Positions 36,839-46,935 of a stretch of 64,000 bases of DNA are shown here, piece by piece (position 1 is the first letter of the stretch; each line of letters starts with the position of its first letter). A program made the translations under genes and the position numbers. Under the pieces are notes generated by a model that had not been told where the DNA came from, did not search any database, and saw nothing but the letters and a program-made list of their open reading frames with translations. This stretch comes from Anaerocolumna sp. AGMB13020 (GTDB lineage Bacteria; Bacillota; Clostridia; Lachnospirales; Lachnospiraceae), in contig NZ_CP136910.1 in assembly GCF_033100115.1 (NCBI RefSeq), positions 372,001 through 436,000 of the forward strand, read 5' to 3'.

Positions 36839-38296
36839 TTATTTAAAATAGGCATCAAGGGCATCCTGTACCTGCTGTTTGTAGGTTTCCTGGAACTGTG
36901 CTGGCGTGGTCTCCCCTTTGATCAGTGAGTGAAGATCGTAAGAGACACCCAGCTGATTCCAAAGCTCAAAGGTTTCTCTGCTGCCGACATCTTCCATAAT
37001 GGAGAAATTCTCGTTCTGTAGTGTCTCATCAGAAGCGGTAACTGCATACCACCAATACAGAGTCTCCTCATCATCTCGAACAGAAGTATCTCCGTCATAC
37101 CAGTTCCACATATCATAAAGCACATTATAAACTGTTTCCGGATCTTTTACCCCTGCAGGAATAATATAGTATTCACCTGCTGATACCTTACCGGCATTGG
37201 TATCCTTATTACCGGAAGGACCTACCGGCCACTGAACATAGGCCGTATCAAATGCAAGGGTAGAGCCGTTAGCACCTGAGTAGTCATAATCCGCCTTATC
37301 CGCTGCAATCCACGCTGCAATAGGGAAGAAACCGATATTCCCTTCACGGTACTGTCCCCTCATGGTGGTAGCGTCATCGCCGCTTTCAAAATCATAAGGA
37401 TAGGCAACATTATATACATTGTACATATCTGACATCATCTGCAGGGCTTCACCAGTTGCCGCAGAAGAAAGCTCCTCTTTTTTCGTTGAGGCAATATGTG
37501 CACCGTTACTCATAAGCAGCTGCTCGAAGGTCTCATTTTGGAAGCCGCAATAGCCATATTGATCCGTCTGACCATCTCCATCCGAATCCTTTGTCAGTAC
37601 CTTACAGTATTCAATGAATTTATCCCAGGTCCACTCTCCACGCTCATATAGTTTCCTGGGATCTTCCAGATTATTGTCCTCCAGCATCTGCATATTGAAA
37701 CCTAAAGGATAGGTTGCTTCTATCGTTGAAGCTGCTTCTACCCTCTTTAGCAGTGTTGCTTTACCATCCCCCAGGTCCAGGTATGTAATATTCTTTTGTG
37801 TGGTAAAAAGATCGTTATCTGCCGGAAGAACGGTTTTCAAATCGGTAGCCAGACCATTAAGTGCTGCCGGAATACCAAACGACAATTCTACCAGGTATAT
37901 GTCACAATCGGGTGTACCTGCAAGAATGGAATTATTTATAGATTCCTGAACGCCTGCATACGTCAGGTTTTTCCAGAAGAAATCTACATTGTATTTATCA
38001 TGGATCTTTTTAACATTATCAAATTTTAAATGCGCTACATCCAAACCGGAATAGGAGGGATCATCTTCTACGGACTTATGAGAGCTGTCATAGTATTGTA
38101 TCCACCAGGTACCAATATTGATGGTTCTTTTCTCACCAGTATTCCTGACAGGTTCAGTTGTAGGTGCTTCTGTGGCACTTTCTGTGACTTCACTGCTGGC
38201 GGGAGTGTCTTTCTCAGCCTTTTTACTGCAGCCAAACATTGACACGACCATCATAACAGATAAGCAAAGAGCTATTACTTTTTTCAAATTTTTCAT
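36839..38296 (-). CDS. Sugar ABC binding lipoprotein (second importer)
   Basis: A 485-residue extracellular binding protein of the family 1 type used by CUT1 oligosaccharide importers. The lipoprotein signal ends VSMFGC (C24). Typical elements include NGLATDLKTVLP, YPLGFNMQMLEDNNLEDP followed by WTWDKFIEYCKVLTKDSDGDGQTDQYG, and NIGFFPIAAWIAADKADYDYS. It follows the carbohydrate-binding lipoprotein by 38 bases. Its permeases are probably those at 40249 and 41260. No ATPase gene is in the cluster, so a shared MsmK-like ATPase elsewhere is needed. Confidence 0.92.
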   Translation of the reverse strand: MKNLKKVIALCLSVMMVVSMFGCSKKAEKDTPASSEVTESATEAPTTEPVRNTGEKRTINIGTWWIQYYDSSHKSVEDDPSYSGLDVAHLKFDNVKKIHDKYNVDFFWKNLTYAGVQESINNSILAGTPDCDIYLVELSFGIPAALNGLATDLKTVLPADNDLFTTQKNITYLDLGDGKATLLKRVEAASTIEATYPLGFNMQMLEDNNLEDPRKLYERGEWTWDKFIEYCKVLTKDSDGDGQTDQYGYCGFQNETFEQLLMSNGAHIASTKKEELSSAATGEALQMMSDMYNVYNVAYPYDFESGDDATTMRGQYREGNIGFFPIAAWIAADKADYDYSGANGSTLAFDTAYVQWPVGPSGNKDTNAGKVSAGEYYIIPAGVKDPETVYNVLYDMWNWYDGDTSVRDDEETLYWWYAVTASDETLQNENFSIMEDVGSRETFELWNQLGVSYDLHSLIKGETTPAQFQETYKQQVQDALDAYFK

Positions 38297-38334
38297 TATT
38301 CCATATCCTCCTTCAATGTCCCCTTCTCTTGCTA

Positions 38335-40203
38335 TTATTTAGCGGCCTGACCTACACTTACGCTGTATACTTCCCACGGCGTATCCGATTCACATTGCAT
38401 CATGGTTCCCCAGGTGGATTTGTCTTCTCCACAGAACTTTGCAATCTGCTCGTAGGTTATTTGTGCAATTCCATCACTGTTTGCTGCCTGCCCATTGGTA
38501 CCATCACCGACTCTCATCCAGCCTGCAGCTGCTCCGGGCATTACCAGCCACAATTTCCCAGATTCACTGGAGTATTTAACAGAAATTACTGATCCTGGTA
38601 CCAAGGCATCCAGGATTTCCTGCGGCATATCAAAGCCATTTTGAGCCCAAGCATCTGCTTTGCAGGCAAAATCTTTAAAGTCTACCACATTATTTAACAT
38701 GTTCATAGTAGAAGCTGTTCCTACTCTCACACTATATACTTCCCAGGGTGTATCGGATTCACACTGCATTGTGAGCCCCCAGGCAGACTTATCTTCACCA
38801 CAGAATTCAGCAATTTGTTCATAAGTAATGTAACTCTTGCCATTATAACTTACAGCAGAACCATTGGTACCATCCCCAACTCTCATCCAGCCTGCAGCTG
38901 CTCCGGGCATTACTAGCCACAGCTTGCCGGATTCACTGGTATAGCTAACTTCAACAACAGAACCCGGCACCAAAGCATCCAGGATTTCCTGCGGCATATC
39001 AAAACCATTCTGTGCCCAGGCATCTGCTTTGCAGGCAAAATCCTTGAATTCCACTGGATTGGATAATCCGTATACCGGTGACTTTGTGCCAATCTTTACG
39101 CTGTAAACCTCCCAGGCTCCGGAAGCCTCACACTGCATGGTCGTACCCCAGGTAGCTTTGTCTTCTCCGCAGAATTCAGCTATTTGCTCATAGGTAATCT
39201 GCGCAACGTTTTTAGAGTTGTTAATAAAAGCTTTGCTATTGGTACCATCTCCAACTCTCATCCAGCCTGCAGCTGCTCCTGGCATTACCAGCCACATATC
39301 ACCATTTTCGCTGGTATACTCGATTTCTACAACAGAACCGGGTACCAAGGCATCCAGGATTTCCTTTGGCATTTCAAAACCGTTTTGTGCCCATCCGGCT
39401 CCCGTGCAAGCAAAACCTTCAAAGTTCACCGCATTGGTAACTGCTGCCAGATTGGACAGATCGATTCCGGTACTTTCAAAACCTTTAGGGGGTGCAAATG
39501 CAACTGAACTATTTGCTGTCAGTACATTACCAGAAGCGTCCAGGAAACGGATATCATCGATATACATCGTAGCATTTCCATTTCCTTCTGTAACTCCATT
39601 ATCGGTCTTTAGGCAAATAATAAAGATATTGCCGGCATCTGCTATGAATTCTTTTCCAGTATCCAGCTTCGCAACTGCTTTGTTTGGATTCTTGGTATCC
39701 AGATATACAGACCAGTCATATTTAGTCTCTTCAAGTTTTTCACCGGTCCAGGTAAGGATATTTCCGGATGAAGCGCTGAAACCGCCATTACCGTAATCTG
39801 TACCAATCGTCATCTCCAAGGCAGCCACTTTAGCAACGTCAGCTCCCAGAAGGCTGGTAGCATCAAATCCAACATAAGGAACCTTTCCCTCCATGTTCTT
39901 TACCTGCAGCGCTTTACTTCCGTTGTAATCTACAATTGATAATTCTGAATTATCTGCATCCGCAGACTGGGTATACAAAGAAACAAACCCCATATTACCG
40001 TCTTCAAAATCCAGGCTTGCCGATACTGTTTCCGGAACCGGCTCTTTTTCCGTTTCCGGTGTAGCGGTCACTTCCTGAACAATCTCGTTTTTTACATTTG
40101 CGTCCGTCTTTTTTGTACCGTCACCTTTACAGCCCACGAAAGTCAAAGCCATGGTGCCCACCAATAGGCAGGCTAAAATTTTTTGGTTCTTCACCTTTTT
40201 CAC
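38335..40203 (-). CDS. Lipoprotein with four carbohydrate-binding-like modules
   Basis: A 622-residue surface lipoprotein (signal ends TFVGC, C25; acidic Thr/Pro linker to about 60). An N-terminal beta-sandwich-like module (about 62-222) contains DFEDGNMGFVSLY and MYIDDIRFLD. Three copies of another module follow at about 259-372, 384-497 and 507-619. Each has the strings DALVPGSV, WLVMPGAAAGWMRVGDGTN, ITYEQIA, FCGEDK and WEVYSV. No catalytic site is visible. I cannot place the repeated module in a CBM family. Copies two and three are nearly identical, so the duplication is recent. It sits between the permease and binding-protein genes of the second importer and probably concentrates mannan or related glycan at the cell surface. 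Confidence 0.85.
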   Translation of the reverse strand: MKKVKNQKILACLLVGTMALTFVGCKGDGTKKTDANVKNEIVQEVTATPETEKEPVPETVSASLDFEDGNMGFVSLYTQSADADNSELSIVDYNGSKALQVKNMEGKVPYVGFDATSLLGADVAKVAALEMTIGTDYGNGGFSASSGNILTWTGEKLEETKYDWSVYLDTKNPNKAVAKLDTGKEFIADAGNIFIICLKTDNGVTEGNGNATMYIDDIRFLDASGNVLTANSSVAFAPPKGFESTGIDLSNLAAVTNAVNFEGFACTGAGWAQNGFEMPKEILDALVPGSVVEIEYTSENGDMWLVMPGAAAGWMRVGDGTNSKAFINNSKNVAQITYEQIAEFCGEDKATWGTTMQCEASGAWEVYSVKIGTKSPVYGLSNPVEFKDFACKADAWAQNGFDMPQEILDALVPGSVVEVSYTSESGKLWLVMPGAAAGWMRVGDGTNGSAVSYNGKSYITYEQIAEFCGEDKSAWGLTMQCESDTPWEVYSVRVGTASTMNMLNNVVDFKDFACKADAWAQNGFDMPQEILDALVPGSVISVKYSSESGKLWLVMPGAAAGWMRVGDGTNGQAANSDGIAQITYEQIAKFCGEDKSTWGTMMQCESDTPWEVYSVSVGQAAK

Positions 40204-40248
40204 TCCTCCTTTTAAGATAAAAGTTAATAGCTTCCAGGCAAGAGAAAA

Positions 40249-41241
40249 CTACCCCACAATACCGCTTCTCTCCACACCCTCTATAAAGTATCTCTGTAGT
40301 AAAAGATAGATAATCAATATAGGTAAGATGACTAATATAATGCCGGCATTCAGATATAATTCCTGTATGGCTGTATCCAGGATCTTATAATCGTTTGCAA
40401 TGGTTGCCTGCAATATGGAGATCTTTTTACTGATTACCACGTCCTCACTAATCAAAAATAACTTTGCAAAAAAAGTATCATTGAACTGCCATACCATTGA
40501 GAACACTGCTACGGTTATGACAGCCGGTGTGGCGTTTACCAGCATAATCTTAAAATAGGTATACCAAACGCCTGCACCATCTACAAAAGCTGCCTCCTCG
40601 ATTTCTTTGGGAAGCCCTCTGAAAAATTGATTAAAAATGTAAATATATAAACCTGATCTCAGCCCGCAGCCCAGAACTGTCATAATATACATAGGAACCG
40701 GAGTTCCCATAAGGTTGATAGGCGAACCTGTTAGTGCGGTGGCAATGCCAAATGGATCAAACTGTCTAAAGGTTATGTACAATGGCAGCATAATAGTATG
40801 TACAGGGATAACGATCATCACCACCACACAGCCAAACAAAAGCTTCTTAAAAGGAAAATCAAATCTTGCAAAACCATATCCTACCATGGAGCATATAAGA
40901 ATCTGCAACAGCATCAGGGACAAAGTGTAAAACAGATCCCTGGCCATGGTAGGCAGATAATCAAGAGACTCATAAACAAGCCGGTATCTTTCCAATGTTG
41001 GAAATTGTGGCAAAACAAATACCATTGGATTGTATGCATCCCGATCTGAGGAAATGGAGTTCACTATCATACCAATGACCGGTGACAGGATTACATATCC
41101 AACACCAATCAATATGGCAATTCTTGATACGCTGATCAGAAATTTCTTCACATTATGAAGCAGGCTCTTACCCTGATCTTTGTCACTTGCTATAGCTTTT
41201 ATCTTCAGGAAACCATCCGTTAAGGCAGAATTTTTAATCAT
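40249..41241 (-). CDS. Sugar ABC permease, MalG type (second importer)
   Basis: A 330-residue inner membrane protein with six helices and an N-terminal cytoplasmic extension of about 30 residues. The EAA loop that docks the ATPase reads EIEEAAFVDGAGVWYTYFKIML near 218-239. It follows the MalF-type permease by 18 bases. Together they form the channel for the 485-residue binding protein. Nothing in the sequence defines the substrate; the locus suggests mannooligosaccharides. Confidence 0.92.
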   Translation of the reverse strand: MIKNSALTDGFLKIKAIASDKDQGKSLLHNVKKFLISVSRIAILIGVGYVILSPVIGMIVNSISSDRDAYNPMVFVLPQFPTLERYRLVYESLDYLPTMARDLFYTLSLMLLQILICSMVGYGFARFDFPFKKLLFGCVVVMIVIPVHTIMLPLYITFRQFDPFGIATALTGSPINLMGTPVPMYIMTVLGCGLRSGLYIYIFNQFFRGLPKEIEEAAFVDGAGVWYTYFKIMLVNATPAVITVAVFSMVWQFNDTFFAKLFLISEDVVISKKISILQATIANDYKILDTAIQELYLNAGIILVILPILIIYLLLQRYFIEGVERSGIVG

Positions 41242-41259
41242 GATATGCTTCTCCTTTCC

Positions 41260-42192
41260 TCAATTGTAGTAGAAAGTACGCTTCTGTATCAGCCCGCAGA
41301 CTGTTACCAGAATAATACAGGTAATTATGGTTGATACCAGACTGAATACACTGCTCAACCCGTAATTAAAATCATTAAATGCTGTTTTATATGCCAGATC
41401 AACTACTCCGCTTTCCGTGAAGCTGTCTACTATGGTATATACCACGTTGGTTATGATATGGGGCATTACCATAGGAAAAGTTATCTTCCAAAAGGTTTCA
41501 TAACCAGTAGCCCCTTCAATCTTTGCCACCTCGTACATAGAACCCGGTATGGACTGCAAAGCAGCAATAAATATGATTATCTGCACGCCGGAAGCTGCTA
41601 TGATATCATTGATACGCGCTACAGCAGTTATAATATAATCAATTAACGTTACCGGAATACCCAGATTCATGAACATATCAATAAAAAAGTCAATGTCCAG
41701 AGCAAGGGTAGAGCCAGCTGAGGCTGAAGACGATAACATCTCTGCTGCCTGGGACGAAATCCCCCCCTGCATCATCTGAGCAGATAATTCCATGGCCGCG
41801 GTAATTGCCCCGGAATTCAGGATAATAGGCAGAAAGAAAATTGCTCTTACGACGGTTCTTCCCTTAAATTTTTTGTTGAGTAGTATTGCCATAAATAAGC
41901 TGAAGAAAGTAATTAACGGAACATCCACCAGCATATCCAGTACGGAAGTCGTAAGTATCTGTTTAAAAGTACCATGAACGCGGAAGGCATAACGGAAATT
42001 CTCCCAACCCACATTTGTAAGACTGTAACCGCCATTTAAAGCATCCATATTCAACTCAGAAAAGGCAAACTGTCCTGCCAGAAGTATGGATCTGACATAA
42101 AAGACCAGAAATCCAACAAACCAGGGAAGAATAAATAAAAATCCTGTCATCTTACGTTTTTGGAGAAGGGTCATTTTTTTCTTTCTATTCAT
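41260..42192 (-). CDS. Sugar ABC permease, MalF type (second importer)
   Basis: A 310-residue membrane protein with six main helices. The EAA loop is YEVAKIEGATGYETFWKITFP near 219-239. An outside loop between helices 3 and 4 (about 135-165) is rich in Ser, Ala, Met and Gly and longer than usual. The gene overlaps the DUF5696-like gene by four bases and precedes the MalG-type permease. Confidence 0.92.
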   Translation of the reverse strand: MNRKKKMTLLQKRKMTGFLFILPWFVGFLVFYVRSILLAGQFAFSELNMDALNGGYSLTNVGWENFRYAFRVHGTFKQILTTSVLDMLVDVPLITFFSLFMAILLNKKFKGRTVVRAIFFLPIILNSGAITAAMELSAQMMQGGISSQAAEMLSSSASAGSTLALDIDFFIDMFMNLGIPVTLIDYIITAVARINDIIAASGVQIIIFIAALQSIPGSMYEVAKIEGATGYETFWKITFPMVMPHIITNVVYTIVDSFTESGVVDLAYKTAFNDFNYGLSSVFSLVSTIITCIILVTVCGLIQKRTFYYN

Positions 42193-44798
42193 TTCGTCTC
42201 CTCCAATCGATAGCCTTCTGCCGGTACCTCATACCCATCCGTCAGCTGTGCTGTATCACTGTAGTTGATATAGATAATGACACCATTGTCATAAGTAACC
42301 TTTCTTACTCCATTTGAGAGGATTTCATGATTCTGCATCACTGCTCCCCTTACCTGACTTAATGGTTCATTAACCTGTTTGTATATTGCAATTGCATCAG
42401 TCTTCCAAACTCCGAAAGTAGTCGCATAATATCTGTTTAATCCGGTATTCTTCATCTTGTTTGATTCTTCCCAGGTGAAAATATAATGAGGCGATGCTCC
42501 GCTTTCTATCATTTTAAGCACAGTTTCCTTCATGCCTTCTTTGTCCTCATAATTTAACAGTTCTGTAGAATAGGAAATACTGCCATGAAGAATCATTTCA
42601 TAAAGTGGAATCCGTTCATCTACTAGGAGGAAATTATTTTGTTCAATGGGTACGTTTATAATATCTGAACTGTATGCAAAGCTATAATCATTGGCACTAT
42701 TAGTCATCAGCTTCTTACCGGTACCTTTTAGCAAGTCAAGCTGTCCTAACACCACTTTAAGCGCTTCTTCCCTGTCAATTATATTCGTACGTTTTTTATC
42801 AGAATAAACGATATTTCCCAGATCTCTTAAGGAGATACCTTCTATGTCATAGCCCTTAATTTCTTTTACGAATTTACTCACATATCTGGGCAGATATCTG
42901 GGTGATAGCAGATTGTAGACCGTCTCCATATACCCAAGACTTGAAGTACTTCTTAAGGTCGTAGGATTTACCTGCCCTAAGGCTACCACATAACCTGCTC
43001 CGTAATACTTAGAGGCTTCTGCATTATAGTTAAAATCCTTATCAGCATAGGTTATCTGTTGCAGGGCAACATCTGCATATAGTTTTCCGCCGTGTTTCTT
43101 TAAAGTTTCACCAAGGCTTTCAAGCTCCGATTTTCCTCCAAGTTTTCCAGGAATCTTTATCTTATCAGCTGTATTATGATAATACCCGCCGTTAAACCAA
43201 CCTTGCAGATTCATCACCTGGTTGTTTATTCCCTGCACTGCCAGTTCCTCAGATATCTTGCCAGCCTGATCAAAAGTAGTCATGGAAAAGGTATGAAGAT
43301 ACTGTTTCCCAAGAAAATGAGCCGTTTCCTTTACCCCGCTGATAATATCATAATAAAAGGGGATATCTCCGGTCTGTGTGTCAGGAGTAAGTACACCTTT
43401 TGCTATCAGCTTTTCTCTGTAATAACCTGCAAGGCCTGCATAACCCTTATATTCCTCTGTCAGGAAAGTATATTTTACTTCCAGATTGGCATCATATAGC
43501 TCCGGCTCCAGTACTAATACGTCCTGGCTGGTATTTCCGAACATCCTTAGATTATCGGCTGTACGAAGCACAAACGTTGGATACGCATAATTATACTCAT
43601 TATATACACCAGAAATTCCGGCTGTTATCAGCGAAAGACTTGCTCCGCTTTCAATGGTTACCAGCACAGAGGACTTCTCTCTGCAGATTCCAAACAATGG
43701 TAGTTTGGCACTTATACTGTTCTCCGTAGTCGTATAATTTGCAGCCAGCGGATCAATGTCATAGACATATTGTGAATAAGAAGCTGCTGTGATCTTTCCG
43801 TTATTAAAATCAATCAAAGAACCGGAACCATTTGGTACCACCATATAGCCATTTTCTGTTGTATTCGCAGCTGCCATATAACGCAGTAACTGAATCCGGT
43901 AAATTGATCCGCCGCCGTATTCTTCGATGGCAGACACTGGAATGGACACCTTTAATCCATCTTCCACAAGCCTGTATTCCAAAGGAATCTGAAAGGAAAT
44001 GGGTAATATGGTTTCAACACCTGCAAGTTCCATTTGTTCTTCATATTCCTCATTTGTCCAGCCAATCGAATCAAGCCATTCCTGAATTTTTTTGATGGTT
44101 TTGGGATTCTTCTTAACAACACCATTAAGTTCCAGCATATCCTTTGTAGTAGAACTTTCTATGTAATACCTCTCTAAGGATACGGAATCCTTCTCTGAAA
44201 GTTTTCCAAGGATTTCTTCTAATTTTTCACTGGTAATGTATATTGGGATGATACCGGTCTTACTGCTATTAAAGTCTCCCAGACGGTAAATATAACGAAG
44301 TCCATTTTTAAGACTCTCAACCGTTACCTGTCCTTTTTCTACCGCCATGCTGTAGGAATCATAGGTACCTGATTTTACCTCGGGATTATAATAATTTAGG
44401 ATAAATTGGGATTTAAGATAATTCATATTGGCATCGTTGGCAATGCTATCCTCTTCTGCCGCTGGAGGATTGGAGTAACTTATTTCTCCATTTCTCTTAT
44501 CATAAATTGCAACTGCAGCAGTGGCAGTATCCGTATACAATTTTAAAAACTCATTTTCACATACTAATTCCATCCCGGGTACGTCTGTTTTATTTTCTTT
44601 TACCGGTTGGTACTCTTCTCCGGTTTCATAATCGTAACTTGTCAGATAATCTCTGTACTTGTCGTAAGCCAGATAATGAATGGCATAATAGATTAGATAG
44701 ATTATTCCAACTATCAGCACAGTACTCAAGACACAAAGCACGATTTTCTTCATCAGGCTGAAGGGCCGATGGTGTTGCTTCTTAATCAAAGTCTTCAT
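42189..44798 (-). CDS. Large membrane-anchored DUF5696-like protein
   Basis: An 869-residue protein with one N-terminal membrane helix (about 18-44), the rest outside. The bulk resembles DUF5696 proteins found beside sugar ABC importers in Lachnospiraceae and Paenibacillus. After a beta-rich region (about 70-440) comes a barrel-like part with GINNQVMNLQGWFNGGYYHN, GGKLYADVALQQITYAD and YDIEGISLRDLGNIVYSD. This is suggestive of a glycosidase-like TIM barrel, but no catalytic pair can be named. Its overlap with the permease gene implies it works with the importer, perhaps as a surface glycan hydrolase or binding factor. Confidence 0.75.
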   Translation of the reverse strand: MKTLIKKQHHRPFSLMKKIVLCVLSTVLIVGIIYLIYYAIHYLAYDKYRDYLTSYDYETGEEYQPVKENKTDVPGMELVCENEFLKLYTDTATAAVAIYDKRNGEISYSNPPAAEEDSIANDANMNYLKSQFILNYYNPEVKSGTYDSYSMAVEKGQVTVESLKNGLRYIYRLGDFNSSKTGIIPIYITSEKLEEILGKLSEKDSVSLERYYIESSTTKDMLELNGVVKKNPKTIKKIQEWLDSIGWTNEEYEEQMELAGVETILPISFQIPLEYRLVEDGLKVSIPVSAIEEYGGGSIYRIQLLRYMAAANTTENGYMVVPNGSGSLIDFNNGKITAASYSQYVYDIDPLAANYTTTENSISAKLPLFGICREKSSVLVTIESGASLSLITAGISGVYNEYNYAYPTFVLRTADNLRMFGNTSQDVLVLEPELYDANLEVKYTFLTEEYKGYAGLAGYYREKLIAKGVLTPDTQTGDIPFYYDIISGVKETAHFLGKQYLHTFSMTTFDQAGKISEELAVQGINNQVMNLQGWFNGGYYHNTADKIKIPGKLGGKSELESLGETLKKHGGKLYADVALQQITYADKDFNYNAEASKYYGAGYVVALGQVNPTTLRSTSSLGYMETVYNLLSPRYLPRYVSKFVKEIKGYDIEGISLRDLGNIVYSDKKRTNIIDREEALKVVLGQLDLLKGTGKKLMTNSANDYSFAYSSDIINVPIEQNNFLLVDERIPLYEMILHGSISYSTELLNYEDKEGMKETVLKMIESGASPHYIFTWEESNKMKNTGLNRYYATTFGVWKTDAIAIYKQVNEPLSQVRGAVMQNHEILSNGVRKVTYDNGVIIYINYSDTAQLTDGYEVPAEGYRLEETK

Positions 44799-44809
44799 GC
44801 TTACGCCTC

Positions 44810-45442
44810 CTAAGTTCTAAATATTATCTCAGTGTAGATACTCCGAATAAATGTCACTACCATGCCCAGAAGATTTGACAGGAGCAATAGCAGAAAGATA
44901 ATTACCAACATGGCTAAGAAGGTAATAAATAAGGTGCCTAAGGTTTTCCCCAATGTATAGTTATGTACCTGCATAATACCGATGAGCATTAAAAGGATAC
45001 CAAATACAATTCCTGCCCCCAGGAGCAACACATAAAAAGGCTGTTCATCATCTGCAATAAACCAACTAATCAAGGTACCGGCAGCCAGTACCGTACTCAT
45101 GGGTACGGTACTGTAGCCGACAGCTATTGCAATGTCCTTCATTCTGCCTTCACCATTCATCAGACAGGTCACAGACCAGTTGCTGACACATATCAAGGCA
45201 TAGAAGGCCAGGACACCTAAAAATTCAAAATAACTATCCACAGACCTGGGATCCACATCACTTACCACGAAACTGGCAAGCAAACGGTTTGCGCTAAAAC
45301 AAGCAGAAAACAGGATTACCATTAATATTGCAAGGGGAACACTGCCTCTATTTTCATGGCGAATCCAGTAGTAGCCGTCCATGGGATGAGAAATGGTGTA
45401 AAACATATAATTCCATTTGTCTTTAGAAAAATATTTACCCAT
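44810..45442 (-). CDS. Yip1-family membrane protein
   Basis: A 210-residue protein with about five membrane helices. It opens MGKYFSKDKWNYMFYTISHPMDGYYWIRHENRGS, the pattern of Yip1-domain proteins found between sugar ABC genes. It overlaps the NHL-repeat gene by eight bases and precedes the DUF5696-like gene by 11. Function unknown; the same trio recurs in related loci as far as I recall, so the three may form one membrane assembly. Confidence 0.8.
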   Translation of the reverse strand: MGKYFSKDKWNYMFYTISHPMDGYYWIRHENRGSVPLAILMVILFSACFSANRLLASFVVSDVDPRSVDSYFEFLGVLAFYALICVSNWSVTCLMNGEGRMKDIAIAVGYSTVPMSTVLAAGTLISWFIADDEQPFYVLLLGAGIVFGILLMLIGIMQVHNYTLGKTLGTLFITFLAMLVIIFLLLLLSNLLGMVVTFIRSIYTEIIFRT

Positions 45443-46922
45443 TTATGTTTACCCCTTTCTTTCTATTCCTTACGTATTTATAACCCTTAAAAATTACGAT
45501 GAGTATAACGATTCCTGTAAGAAAATAACTTGCATTATCTATCAGCACACTATTGCGGAAACGCTTATATGCGATGGAATAGTAGTCACGGTTCATACCA
45601 AGTTTTAGATATTTCATTGCCAGTTCATAATCTCCTGCCGTAAGATATGCTTTTCCGATACCCGTATTGGCAAGTTCATTATTCTCATCAAGCTCCAATA
45701 CTCTGCGCCATAAAGCTACGGCTTCTGCTTCGTTGCCGTCAAAACGAAGCGCTACTGCTTCATTGATCAGTCTTCCGTATTCCGTTACGGAAAAGCATAT
45801 TATCTCTCCCCTGTTGGCATCAAGTACTGCAAGATTTCCTCCAAGGTCCTCCACTGCCACAGGCATGGAGAATGTTCCTTCCTGAGTGCCCAAGCCGCCA
45901 AAGATATAAAGCAGGTTTCCTTCATGATCATAAGTAATAATACGCCCTCTCTTACGATCCAGGCAGGAGTATATGCCATTATCCCTGTAAACTACATCTG
46001 TAAACTGAGAAGGTCCTGAGTAATCGGTAGAACCGGCAATCCAAAGATCACCTCCCACATTTTTATTGGCACCTTTTTTTATGACATCTTCTCCTTTGGG
46101 ATTTAACCTTCTGACCCCCTGTACACCGGTAGAGTCGATATTGGATGCATATACAAACCCCTCCGGATCGATGTCGATACCGGTGAACTCTGTAGGAATA
46201 TATAGCTGTTGCTTAGAACGTTCTTCTTTTGTTGCAATTCTCTTCCAGAATTTTTCCCAGAGACTTATTTCAACCTTGATGGTACCAAAGAAGCTTGAAA
46301 AAGTACCGTCCGCTTCAAATACCATAATACCCTCGAACATATTTTGAGCAATAACATAGATTCTATCTGCATAATCAACCGTTATTTTTAATGGTATGAA
46401 AACATACCCCTGCTCTAAACTCTCCGACTGAGGATTCTCAACAATCTTAAACAAAGTACCGTCCTGGTTCAACACAACGATCCGCCGGTTTTGAGAATCA
46501 GCTATGTATATCTGGCCTTTTTCAGAAACACTAACCCCATATGGTTGATTAAAGGTATCCTCTTTTCCGCCGTTATCAAAGGAAGTTATAATATTTACAG
46601 CTTTTTTCATATCCTTATCCAGCACGACAATCCGGTTATTTCCCGTATCAGCCACATAGACCCTGCCATCGGCTGTCTGGCAGATATCCTGGGGTGTAAG
46701 AAACTTTCCGACAGCCACTCCCTGATAAGTCAGCTGCTCTCCGCGTATGGTACCAGCCGGAATAAAGGCTGCCGGAGTAAAATGGACATATTTGCGGTAA
46801 TCGTAATTATAGGTATCATAGGGGAGTTTGGAAGCCTTAACTTCTTCTGACGCTAAAATCGTAAGCAGGAGCACGGTCAGACAAAGGGATATGATCTTGT
46901 GTGATTTTCTAATATGTTTCAT
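45435..46922 (-). CDS. Secreted NHL-repeat protein with TPR and C-terminal anchor
   Basis: A 495-residue protein. It has a signal peptide (about 1-30, ending ASEEVKASK), then an NHL beta-propeller (about 60-380) with repeats such as ICQTADGRVYVADTGNNRIVV and VSVSEKGQIYIADSQNRRIVV. A TPR pair (about 383-450, ALWRRVLELDENNELANTGIGKAYLTAGDYELAMKYL split across two helices) follows. A C-terminal membrane helix (about 463-482) precedes a basic tail. It therefore faces outside and is held in the membrane. It looks like a scaffold or ligand-binding propeller; no enzyme residues are seen. It lies between the permeases of the first importer and the Yip1 gene. Confidence 0.82.
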   Translation of the reverse strand: MKHIRKSHKIISLCLTVLLLTILASEEVKASKLPYDTYNYDYRKYVHFTPAAFIPAGTIRGEQLTYQGVAVGKFLTPQDICQTADGRVYVADTGNNRIVVLDKDMKKAVNIITSFDNGGKEDTFNQPYGVSVSEKGQIYIADSQNRRIVVLNQDGTLFKIVENPQSESLEQGYVFIPLKITVDYADRIYVIAQNMFEGIMVFEADGTFSSFFGTIKVEISLWEKFWKRIATKEERSKQQLYIPTEFTGIDIDPEGFVYASNIDSTGVQGVRRLNPKGEDVIKKGANKNVGGDLWIAGSTDYSGPSQFTDVVYRDNGIYSCLDRKRGRIITYDHEGNLLYIFGGLGTQEGTFSMPVAVEDLGGNLAVLDANRGEIICFSVTEYGRLINEAVALRFDGNEAEAVALWRRVLELDENNELANTGIGKAYLTAGDYELAMKYLKLGMNRDYYSIAYKRFRNSVLIDNASYFLTGIVILIVIFKGYKYVRNRKKGVNING

Positions 46923-46935
46923 CCTCTACCCCCTA

